From the NCBI GenBank assembly GCA_023132075.1, contig JAGLYT010000112.1:1-5656 (forward strand): a stretch of DNA of 5,656 bases. The letters run 5' to 3'. The notes under the pieces are model-generated. The model worked only from the letters and a program-made list of their open reading frames with translations, did not search any database and was not told the DNA's origin. Each line of letters begins with the position of its first letter. The stretch's first letter is position 1. The DNA is from JAGLHV01 sp023132075 [NCBI: bacterium] (GTDB lineage Bacteria; CBDUZB01; JAGLHV01). Positions 1 to 5,515 of this stretch are shown here, one piece after another. The position numbers and the translations under genes were made by a program.

Positions 1-177
1 ATGAATGTTATAGCGAAAGAAACAATTCCTGTATGTATTAAAATGTGTGAACCAATTTGTGTAAAAAGCAAATATGCTATTGCTATCGACATTTTTGACC
101 GTCCGGTGGCCAACATTGTTTTGGAGGGTGAGACCAGAATATCTAATTGTCAAGAGGAGGGGAAAGATGTTGAATAA
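1..177 (+). CDS. Small cysteine-containing protein of unknown function (possibly 5'-truncated)
   Basis: The frame is open from the first base of the window, begins with ATG and gives 58 residues ending in TAA at 175-177. I do not recognise the family. The product has four cysteines: C12, C16 and C20, spaced CxxxCxxxC, and C50. A mixed hydrophobic stretch from about 25 to 42 (YAIAIDIFDRPVANIVLEG) looks like beta structure. There is no membrane segment. Its last 11 bases overlap the start of the next gene, an arrangement typical of translationally coupled operon members. Because the window starts exactly at this ATG, the upstream ribosome binding site cannot be judged, and the true start may lie further upstream. 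The codons read like real coding sequence, but with only 58 residues and no homology search it could be a chance frame. Confidence 0.42.
   Translation: MNVIAKETIPVCIKMCEPICVKSKYAIAIDIFDRPVANIVLEGETRISNCQEEGKDVE
155..160 (+). promoter_or_regulatory. Shine-Dalgarno site fixing the start of the phasin/Ig-like gene
   Basis: AGGAGG lies 6 bases before the ATG at 167. The frame is open further upstream to another ATG at 74. That start has no comparable ribosome binding site and would add 31 residues overlapping the upstream small frame. The start at 167 is therefore preferred. Confidence 0.85.
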
Positions 178-955
178 AAGTAAGAAAACACCAAAAAGCA
201 GATTAAACATGACCGAAGAAGATTCGACAACAAAGTTTCAAACAGGTGGTTTGGGTTCTAAAAAAGGAAACAAAGAGTGGACAGGAACAGGTGCAGGGGA
301 AAAGAAGAAAATAAGCCAGGATGTAATTAAAGGATTAGCCAATGCTACTTCTCGTGTAGTACGGCAGGCTGCTTCCATTTTGGAAGAAGAAGTCGCTGCC
401 GGTATTGTGGCGGCAAAGGATGTAGAAGACCGTTTGATTAATGTAAAGGATTTACGTTCCGGGAAACCGGATGAGGTAATACACCGCTTTCGGCGTGATG
501 CACACGAGGTAGTGGACATTTTTATTGATTTAGCTCATGCTGCTACTCAGTATGTCGGAGGGCTTGCTCAACGGGTAGTTACTATCCGGGGATCAGAAAA
601 AGGAAAAAAACCGGAATATACGGCTTCCGGGCAATTACCCACGCTTAAAACCAATAAAGCAATGAAACCGGGTGAGAGGGCTAAAATCCCGATGAATTTA
701 GAAAATAACAGTGATAAAATAATGGATAAATTCGGTTTTCACAGTACCGATTTAGTAGATGCTTCCGGTCGTAGGATTGCAGCTGAAAAGATAACATTTA
801 CTCCTTCTGCTCTTTCCCTGGCTCCATATAAAACCCAGAAGGTAATTGTATCGGTAAATATTCCTGCCAAAACCTCCGCTGGTATTTATTCCGGTTTAAT
901 TCGGGCCACAAAGATGGACCAATTACAGGCGATATTGGTAATTCAAGTCGATTGA
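167..955 (+). CDS. Phasin-like helical protein with C-terminal immunoglobulin-like domain
   Basis: This 262-residue protein has no signal peptide and should be cytoplasmic. Residues 1-48 are lysine-, glycine- and threonine-rich, and probably disordered. Residues 49-141 are predicted to form amphipathic helices (for example SRVVRQAASILEEEVAAG at 62-79 and a helix around 103-130), resembling phasin-type proteins that coat hydrophobic inclusions. A polar linker (142-165) leads to residues 166-262, which look like a beta-sandwich Ig-like domain of the NEW3/COG1470 type. Typical elements are KPGERAKIPMNLEN near the start, FTPSALSLAP in the middle, and the PAKTSAGIYSGLI turn before the last strand. 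The gene overlaps the preceding small frame and precedes an isoprenyl diphosphate synthase by 41 bp, so an operon is likely. Binding to a lipid or isoprenoid-rich surface is inferred from the fold and the neighbour. The phasin assignment is by pattern only; a generic helical scaffold is the main alternative. Confidence 0.72.
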   Translation: MLNKSKKTPKSRLNMTEEDSTTKFQTGGLGSKKGNKEWTGTGAGEKKKISQDVIKGLANATSRVVRQAASILEEEVAAGIVAAKDVEDRLINVKDLRSGKPDEVIHRFRRDAHEVVDIFIDLAHAATQYVGGLAQRVVTIRGSEKGKKPEYTASGQLPTLKTNKAMKPGERAKIPMNLENNSDKIMDKFGFHSTDLVDASGRRIAAEKITFTPSALSLAPYKTQKVIVSVNIPAKTSAGIYSGLIRATKMDQLQAILVIQVD

Positions 956-996
956 TTTTGGCGTGATTAGGGGAGAATAATTAAGGAGTCTTATCT

Positions 997-2037
997 ATGC
1001 CTGAGGTTAATCGTTTTGAATTAGTGGAAACAGCCTTAAAACATTATAAAGATATTACGATGGAGACTCTTTTGACTTTTTTACCGTCAAAAGAGCCCAG
1101 GCGGCATCTTTACGATTTAATCCCTTCTTATCCTCTGCGTCCGGGAAAAGGTTTACGTCCCGGATTATGTATGGCTACCTGTGAAGCTTTTGGGGGAAAT
1201 GTCCGTAATGCTCTCAGGTCGGCTGTGGCGATTGAATTGTTTCACAATGCTTTTTTAATTCATGATGATGTGGAAGACGGGAGTGAATATCGCCGGGGAG
1301 AGAAGACTTTACATGCTAAGTATGGAATGGAAATTGCCGTGAATGCCGGTGATGCGATGAATGTTCTTAGCATTCGACCCTTAATGGAAAATCTTACCGT
1401 TCTCGGTCCGGAACTAACCTGGCAAATTTTTACTGAGATTGAGCATATGGTTCGACAGTCGGTAGAGGGACAGGCTATGGAGCTGGGTTGGGTGCATGAT
1501 AATATTTGTGATTTAACCGAAGAAGATTATTTGCGTACGACCCTTAAAAAGACCTGCTGGTATACCTCTATTCATCCCTGTCGAATCGGAGCATTGATTG
1601 CCAGAGGTGGAGAAATGAATTTAGACCGTTTTAATCGGTTTGGCTTTTATATGGGAGCGGCTTTTCAAATCCAGGACGATATTCTTAATCTTGTAGGACA
1701 GCGTAAAAAATACGGCAAGGAAATTGGTGGAGATATCTGGGAAGGAAAGCGCACGGTAATGTTAATTCATTTACTAAACAATTGTACTAAAAGGGAAAAG
1801 GAAAAAATAAAAATATTTTTGTCCCTGCCGCGCAAACAGCGCTTGCCAAAAGATGTTAAATGGGTATATTCTTTAATGTCCAAATATGGGAGTATCGAAT
1901 ATGCCCGCAAGAATGCCAGCCAATTGGCTGGAGCAGCTTTACGCGAATTTTTCGTGGCCTATGGGGACTTGCCGGACACCCAGGCTAAGCAGTTTATTTA
2001 CGACATTGTTCTGTATATGATTGAGCGGGATATTTAA
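997..2037 (+). CDS. Polyprenyl (trans-isoprenyl) diphosphate synthase family protein
   Basis: This 346-residue, soluble, all-helical enzyme of the class I isoprenyl diphosphate synthase family should condense isopentenyl diphosphate with an allylic diphosphate. Visible family features are the GKGLRP substrate-binding motif (50-55), the first aspartate-rich motif DDVED (90-94) followed by RR (99-100), the NAGDA segment (116-120), the KT pair (185-186), FQIQDD (223-228), and GKEIGGDIWEGKRT (240-253) with its downstream lysine. Two deviations stand out. The second aspartate-rich motif is DDILN (227-231), with Asn for the usual last Asp. The normally aliphatic segment after the KT pair reads CWYT (187-190). 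Residue -5 from the first motif is Ala85 and residue -4 is Phe86, so product length cannot be read off simply. AAGGAG at 983-988 lies 8 bases before the start. The gene probably forms an operon with the phasin/Ig-like gene upstream. The product could be C15, C20 or longer, or the enzyme could have a modified activity. Confidence 0.9.
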   Translation: MPEVNRFELVETALKHYKDITMETLLTFLPSKEPRRHLYDLIPSYPLRPGKGLRPGLCMATCEAFGGNVRNALRSAVAIELFHNAFLIHDDVEDGSEYRRGEKTLHAKYGMEIAVNAGDAMNVLSIRPLMENLTVLGPELTWQIFTEIEHMVRQSVEGQAMELGWVHDNICDLTEEDYLRTTLKKTCWYTSIHPCRIGALIARGGEMNLDRFNRFGFYMGAAFQIQDDILNLVGQRKKYGKEIGGDIWEGKRTVMLIHLLNNCTKREKEKIKIFLSLPRKQRLPKDVKWVYSLMSKYGSIEYARKNASQLAGAALREFFVAYGDLPDTQAKQFIYDIVLYMIERDI

Positions 2038-2043
2038 ATTTTA

Positions 2044-2874
2044 TTATTTTTTTTGCTGCATCATTTGCTGCATCATTTCCTGCATATTGGGCATACCGGC
2101 TGGCATGGCACTTCCTTTTGTTTCTACCTTGTCCGGATCAAACAAATCATCGGATAATCCCTTGTTTATCTTCAAAGACCGTGTTAATAAAGTAGAGCTA
2201 AGCTGTTTACCCGAATACATTTGAGTTTTATAAGGCGTTTCCCACATACCTTTTATTTTCTTAAAATCAGAGTTTATTATGGATAATACCCTTTCTTTTT
2301 CTCCCTGACCTAACGCTTTAATTAAAAGTAGATTTTTCTTTTCGAGCCATATTTTAGTGAAAGAAAATGAATCAGTGGGTTTGAATTCAACTACATAACA
2401 GTTATGTTTGCCGATTTTTTCAGTGCCGGTAATTTTTGCTTTTGTCGGTAATTGGTCGTACCAGTTTGCACCTGTTTGATAATTTTTTTGTTCTTTCGGG
2501 GAAAGTTTTTTCTTGCCCATAAAAGGTGAAATTACCCACTCATTCCGGCCATCGGAAATAAAGATTGTTTTCATTTGTTTCTTTCCCCCCGGGTTTTCTG
2601 CGTTAGAGGGTGTCGGTATGCTTGTTTCTACACGGGACTTTTTGCCTTTACTATAGATTTTATTTTTTGAGATTACCGGTTTTTTACCACGATGGATTTG
2701 CATTTCCTGAACGATAGTCATATCTTTGACCTCTTTTTCAAAAGAGGCATATTTTGCCTTTAATTTTTTATGAATGCTTGACCATTCTGCGGCAAATCCC
2801 TGGTTTACTCCTAAGGTTAGACTTAAAAAGACCATTAATAATGCGATTTTTACCCGGCTGATTTTTTTTGTCAT
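2044..2874 (-). CDS. Exported LolA-like outer-membrane lipoprotein-sorting family protein with Met/Gln-rich tail
   Basis: The protein is 276 residues from the preferred start. Residues 1-28 form a signal peptide: a KKISRVK basic head, a hydrophobic core (10-23), and a signal peptidase I site after GFA (26-28). The mature part looks like the LolA/LolB-like half-barrel family (COG2834 type): TIFISDGRNEWVISP (103-117), the KIWLEKKNLLLIKA strand pair (174-187), FKKIKGMWETPYK (204-216), and a closing LSDDLFDP (240-247). Such proteins are periplasmic lipid or lipoprotein carriers, or related sensors. Generic members are broader than true LolA, so I give no symbol. The last 20 residues hold seven methionines and many glutamines, partly encoded by a 12-bp tandem repeat. 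The gene converges on the isoprenyl synthase, with 6 bp between stops, and diverges from the FKBP lipoprotein gene. It has its own promoter at 2960-2988. Confidence 0.8.
   Translation of the reverse strand: MTKKISRVKIALLMVFLSLTLGVNQGFAAEWSSIHKKLKAKYASFEKEVKDMTIVQEMQIHRGKKPVISKNKIYSKGKKSRVETSIPTPSNAENPGGKKQMKTIFISDGRNEWVISPFMGKKKLSPKEQKNYQTGANWYDQLPTKAKITGTEKIGKHNCYVVEFKPTDSFSFTKIWLEKKNLLLIKALGQGEKERVLSIINSDFKKIKGMWETPYKTQMYSGKQLSSTLLTRSLKINKGLSDDLFDPDKVETKGSAMPAGMPNMQEMMQQMMQQKK
2053..2088. repeat. 12-bp tandem repeat coding the Met/Gln tail
   Basis: TTGCTGCATCAT occurs twice in perfect tandem (2053-2064 and 2065-2076), followed by a third copy (2077-2088) matching at 9 of 12 positions. Read on the minus strand, each perfect unit codes for Met-Met-Gln-Gln. 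The unit is a multiple of three, so copy-number change would lengthen or shorten the C-terminal tail of the LolA-like protein without a frameshift. Confidence 0.85.
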
Positions 2875-2883
2875 TTTGCTTCT

Positions 2884-2892
2884 TCCTCCTTT
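2884..2892 (-). promoter_or_regulatory. Shine-Dalgarno site fixing the start of the LolA-like gene
   Basis: On the minus strand AAAGGAGGA lies 9 bases before the ATG at 2874-2872. The frame extends upstream to an ATG at 2898-2896, but the ribosome binding site falls inside that extension. The extension would also add MTKGGRSK ahead of a signal peptide that is already complete. The start at 2874 is therefore preferred. Confidence 0.85.
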
Positions 2893-2959
2893 TGTCAATT
2901 TTAAAAAAACTATTAATAAATTTTTTAATCTAAAATGCTATCTCAATTATTCACAGGTA

Positions 2960-2988
2960 ATTTTATCACAGTTGAAAAAAAAAGTCAA
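2960..2988 (-). promoter_or_regulatory. Sigma-70-type promoter for the LolA-like gene
   Basis: Read on the minus strand, TTGACT (-35, at 2988-2983) and TAAAAT (-10, at 2965-2960) are 17 bases apart. TGA immediately before the -10 makes it an extended -10 (TGnTAAAAT). Much of the spacer is a run of eight T residues. Transcription should start near 2953, giving an AT-rich leader of about 80 bases. The hexamer TCACAG is repeated at 2951-2956 and 2966-2971, flanking the -10 and start point, and could be part of an operator, although nothing else supports that. Confidence 0.68.
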
Positions 2989-3033
2989 TGCAGAAATGTT
3001 TGTATTGATTCCCACTATTATGTTTGTTTTTTG

Positions 3034-3062
3034 TTGACTTGACCGGAAATAAATGGTAATAT
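3034..3062 (+). promoter_or_regulatory. Sigma-70-type promoter for the FKBP lipoprotein gene
   Basis: TTGACT (3034-3039) and TAATAT (3057-3062) are separated by exactly 17 bases. TGG at 3054-3056 supplies an extended -10. A second overlapping TTGACC (3039-3044) would leave only 12 bases to the -10 and is unlikely to be used. Transcription should begin near 3069, giving a leader of about 39 bases. The promoter may also drive the RRM and methyltransferase genes, since no terminator or strong promoter was seen after the FKBP gene. It is back to back with the promoter of the LolA-like gene, with 45 bp between the two -35 boxes. Confidence 0.72.
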
Positions 3063-3107
3063 AAGTTTAGCTTTAGTAAACAAATCATTACGAAAAAAGG
3101 AGAAAAG

Positions 3108-3716
3108 ATGAGAAAAATTGAGGGTTCAATGAGATTAAGCCGGCTTATTATAGGGTTGTTTTTAGTAATGGGGTTAGTTGGGTGTGGCAAAAAAGAAGAA
3201 AAACCGATAAAAAACGATGAACCATTGGTTGAAGGGGAGAGAAAGGAAAATGCGGCGGAAATAATACCTTTGGAAGAGGGAGGGCAGAAGATGGTGGTTA
3301 GTAAGGGAGATAAAGTAAAAGTGGAATATGTAGGAAGTCTTGAAGACGGAACTGTTTTTGACCGGTCAAAAGAAGGGAATCCTTTAGTCTTTTCCGTAGG
3401 GAGTAGACAGATAATTCCCGGGTTTGAACGGGCAGTGGAAGGAATGAAATTAAATGAAGAAAAAAAAGTAAATATAAACGTAGAGAATGCTTATGGTCCC
3501 AGAAGGGAAGATTTAGTTAGAGATTTGCCCAAATCTTCTTTGCCCGAAGATCTACAGGTGGAAAAAGGGAAAATATTGAGATTAAAAACCGAAGAAGGAA
3601 GAGTGGTAATGGGGAAAGTAGTAGACATAAAAGAGGATAACCTGGCGGTTGATTTTAATCATCCTTTAGCCGGCAAGAATCTTGTTTTTGAAGTGAAAGT
3701 TGTTGGTATCGAATAA
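3108..3716 (+). CDS. SlyD-like FKBP peptidyl-prolyl isomerase, predicted lipoprotein
   Basis: The 202-residue product is predicted to be a membrane-anchored peptidyl-prolyl cis-trans isomerase and folding chaperone. A lipoprotein signal (residues 8-25) ends in the lipobox LVGC, with Cys26 as the lipidated residue. Gly at +2 does not signal inner-membrane retention in the E. coli rule. A charged linker (27-60) precedes the FKBP domain (about 61-202). Recognisable parts are VEYVGSLEDGTVFDRS (72-87, with the usual Tyr74 and Asp85), QIIPGFE (101-107), AYG (128-130), an insert-in-flap region (about 131-172), and the SlyD-type closing segment VDFNHPLAGKNLVFEV (181-196). The His-rich metal tail of E. 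coli SlyD is absent. The start at 3108 has AAGGAG 5 bases upstream. Met8 (3129) would give a more classical short signal and remains possible. SlyD proteins are usually cytoplasmic, so the export signal is unusual. Confidence 0.9.
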   Translation: MRKIEGSMRLSRLIIGLFLVMGLVGCGKKEEKPIKNDEPLVEGERKENAAEIIPLEEGGQKMVVSKGDKVKVEYVGSLEDGTVFDRSKEGNPLVFSVGSRQIIPGFERAVEGMKLNEEKKVNINVENAYGPRREDLVRDLPKSSLPEDLQVEKGKILRLKTEEGRVVMGKVVDIKEDNLAVDFNHPLAGKNLVFEVKVVGIE

Positions 3717-3790
3717 TTACTTGGTGAGTTTGTTTTTAGTAATGAGATTAAATAGGTAATTTTACAGAATTATGAAAAGTTGAAAGGAAA

Positions 3791-3799
3791 GGGGGGGGG
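3791..3799 (+). promoter_or_regulatory. Nine-G homopolymer serving as the ribosome binding site of the RRM gene
   Basis: GGGGGGGGG ends 7 bases before the ATG at 3807, where the Shine-Dalgarno should be. The only other purine-rich candidate (AGGA at 3785-3788) is 18 bases away, which is too far. Poly-G can pair with the anti-Shine-Dalgarno CCUCC, with one G-U wobble. Long mononucleotide runs slip during replication, so tract length could alter translation of this gene. The rest of the 90-bp gap (3717-3806) shows no convincing promoter or terminator. Confidence 0.6.
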
Positions 3800-3806
3800 A
3801 TAAGAG

Positions 3807-4094
3807 ATGGATATTTATGTAGGTAATTTGCCGGGAGAAATTACCGAAGAGGATTTACAAAAAGTTTTTAAATTTTTCGGAGAAGTGGAAATTATTAGTA
3901 TAATTAAAGATAAACTGACCGGGAAATCAAAAGGGTTTGGTTTTGTTGAGATGTCCCATAGAGTACAAGGGGAAGCGGCGATTAAAGCTATGGATGGAAA
4001 AGAATTTAAAAGACGGGTACTTAAAGTAAGAGAAGTTATTCCCCGTTCCGGAGAGCGTAGAAGCGGTAGCAGTGGAAGGCGGCATTTGCTATAG
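3807..4094 (+). CDS. Single-domain RRM RNA-binding protein
   Basis: This 95-residue protein consists of one RNA recognition motif and a short basic tail. RNP2 is IYVGNL at residues 3-8. RNP1 is KGFGFVEM at 42-49, keeping the two exposed aromatics (F44, F46) that stack on RNA bases; the last position is Met instead of the usual aromatic. The helix EEDLQKVFKFFGEV (14-27) and the loop DKLTGKSKG (35-43) are typical. The tail from about residue 79 is rich in Arg, Ser and Gly (RSGERRSGSSGRR), as in the small bacterial Rbp-type proteins known from cyanobacteria and other diderms. The likely role is cytoplasmic single-stranded RNA binding; the target is unknown. Its stop codon directly abuts the start of the rRNA methyltransferase gene. 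Translation depends on an unusual G-rich ribosome binding site. Confidence 0.93.
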   Translation: MDIYVGNLPGEITEEDLQKVFKFFGEVEIISIIKDKLTGKSKGFGFVEMSHRVQGEAAIKAMDGKEFKRRVLKVREVIPRSGERRSGSSGRRHLL

Positions 4095-5477
4095 ATGCAA
4101 ACAGGTGATAGAGTTAAAATAGAGATAGAAAAATTAGTTTTAGGGGGAGACGGATTAAGCCGTATTGGGCGCTTAGTTGTTTTTGTCCCTTATAGTTGTC
4201 CGGGAGACGAGTTATTAGTAGAGATTATTAAAGTAAAGTCAAATTATGCATCCGCAAGAATAATAGAAATTATTAAACCCTCCAATGAAAGACAAATTCC
4301 TCAGTGTCCTTATTTTTTTCAACCGGGAAAAACAGATTTTTGTGGCGGATGTAATTGGCAGCATCTGGATTATCCTATCCAAGTAAAATATAAACAGGAA
4401 TTAATGCAGGAAACTCTTAAGCAGTTAGGCGGTGTAAATCTTAAGAAGGTGGAAATTAAACCATCCATTCCTTCTTCTTGTATCTGGCGTTACCGTAATA
4501 AAATGCAGCTTCCGGTTAGGAAACAGGAAGGGAAAGTTATAACCGGTTTTTATACTCCCGGGACCCATAAAATAGTAGGTTTTAGCGATTGCATGTTACA
4601 TTCTTCGTTAATGAATAAAATTGTGCAATATTTTGAGGGAATAGTCACGGCTTCTGCAGTTTCTATTTACAATGAAACTACAGGGGAAGGATTATTGCGG
4701 CATTTAGTTTTACGCCAATCATTTTTTAAAGACGAAATTGAATTGAATTTAGTAATAACAAAAAGAAAGATGACCTCAATAAATGTAATTATTAAAAAAT
4801 TGCTCGATAGATTTCCCTCGATTAGCGGGATTTTTATAAATATAAATCCATTAAAAAGTAATGTGATCTTAGGAAACCAGACAATAAAAATTTATGGAAA
4901 AGATTATTTGATGGAAAAACTTGGAAAAAAGAAATATTGTATGTCTCCTACATCATTTTTTCAGGTAAATAAGTCGCAGACAGAAAATCTTTATAAGTTG
5001 GTAGCCGAAGAAGTTAGAGATGAACAGGCAACTTTGTGGGATATTTATTGCGGTTGCGGAACTATTGGATTGTGGTGTGCACCGTTAGTTAAGAAAGTTT
5101 ATGGTATAGAAGAAAGTAAATCTGCTATTCGAGATGCTGAAAATAATGCACGAATGAATAATATTACCAATGCCGATTTTTTTCAAGGTAAAGCTGAAGA
5201 GGTTTTATCCAGGTTTTTAAAAGACAAATATCAAAAGCCTATTAAAAATTCAATAGTGGTTGTGGATCCTCCTCGTGCCGGTTGTTCCCGGGCAGTTTTA
5301 GAAAAGATTAGTAAAATTTATCCATGGAAAATAATTTATATTTCCTGTAATCCGGCCACGTTAGCCAGGGATATTAAATTTTTAAAAGGGAAAGGATATT
5401 ATTTAAAGGAAATACAGTTAGTAGATATGTTTCCTCAAACCTCACATATTGAATGTTTAACCGTTTTGGAAAGATAA
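4095..5477 (+). CDS. rlmD: 23S rRNA (uracil-C5)-methyltransferase, RlmD/RumA family
   Basis: The 460-residue enzyme should transfer a methyl group from S-adenosylmethionine to C5 of a uridine, by family 23S rRNA U1939 (E. coli numbering). A TRAM RNA-binding domain occupies about 1-60. Probable 4Fe-4S ligands are C71, C83, C86 and C166. The segment GEGLLRHLVLR (197-207) is family-typical. The Rossmann methyltransferase part shows FFQVN (288-292), the SAM motif DIYCGCGTIGL (316-326), DPPRAG (391-396), the catalytic cysteine C418 in SCNPATLARD, and the closing general-base Glu453 in HIECLTVLER. All catalytic residues appear intact. The first two Fe-S cysteines are 12 residues apart (CX11CX2C), against CX5CX2C in E. 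coli RlmD. The ATG directly follows the RRM gene stop (TAGATG), and the nearest purine-rich site (GGAAGG at 4074-4079) is 15 bases away, so translation is probably coupled. A related specificity (RlmC/RlmCD or TrmA-like) cannot be excluded. Confidence 0.92.
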   Translation: MQTGDRVKIEIEKLVLGGDGLSRIGRLVVFVPYSCPGDELLVEIIKVKSNYASARIIEIIKPSNERQIPQCPYFFQPGKTDFCGGCNWQHLDYPIQVKYKQELMQETLKQLGGVNLKKVEIKPSIPSSCIWRYRNKMQLPVRKQEGKVITGFYTPGTHKIVGFSDCMLHSSLMNKIVQYFEGIVTASAVSIYNETTGEGLLRHLVLRQSFFKDEIELNLVITKRKMTSINVIIKKLLDRFPSISGIFININPLKSNVILGNQTIKIYGKDYLMEKLGKKKYCMSPTSFFQVNKSQTENLYKLVAEEVRDEQATLWDIYCGCGTIGLWCAPLVKKVYGIEESKSAIRDAENNARMNNITNADFFQGKAEEVLSRFLKDKYQKPIKNSIVVVDPPRAGCSRAVLEKISKIYPWKIIYISCNPATLARDIKFLKGKGYYLKEIQLVDMFPQTSHIECLTVLER

Positions 5478-5515
5478 AAACCGAAGCGCAGGATTGTATA
5501 AATAAAGAAAAAGAT

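Noticed and set aside
74-166. N-terminal extension of the phasin/Ig-like protein starting at the ATG at 74
   Set aside because: It overlaps the upstream small frame and lacks a ribosome binding site. AGGAGG stands just before the ATG at 167, so the extension is probably not translated.
2021-2224. Plus-strand 67-residue frame over the 3' end of the LolA-like gene
   Set aside because: It is antisense to a well-supported gene. Its cysteine/isoleucine run (residues about 12-22) is the complement of the Met/Gln repeat.
2774-3190. Open frames on both strands across the divergent promoter region
   Set aside because: They have no ribosome binding sites, low-complexity composition, and overlap promoters and signal-peptide coding of the real genes.
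2955-3764. Eleven-base string AGGTAATTTTA present at 2955-2965 and again at 3754-3764, both intergenic
   Set aside because: It is AT-rich and short. One copy overlaps a -10 box and the other has no clear promoter, so chance is a sufficient explanation.
3717-3806. Promoter for the RRM gene in the 90-bp gap
   Set aside because: Candidate -10 boxes (TTAAAT at 3748-3753, CAGAAT at 3765-3770) have no -35 at a usable distance.
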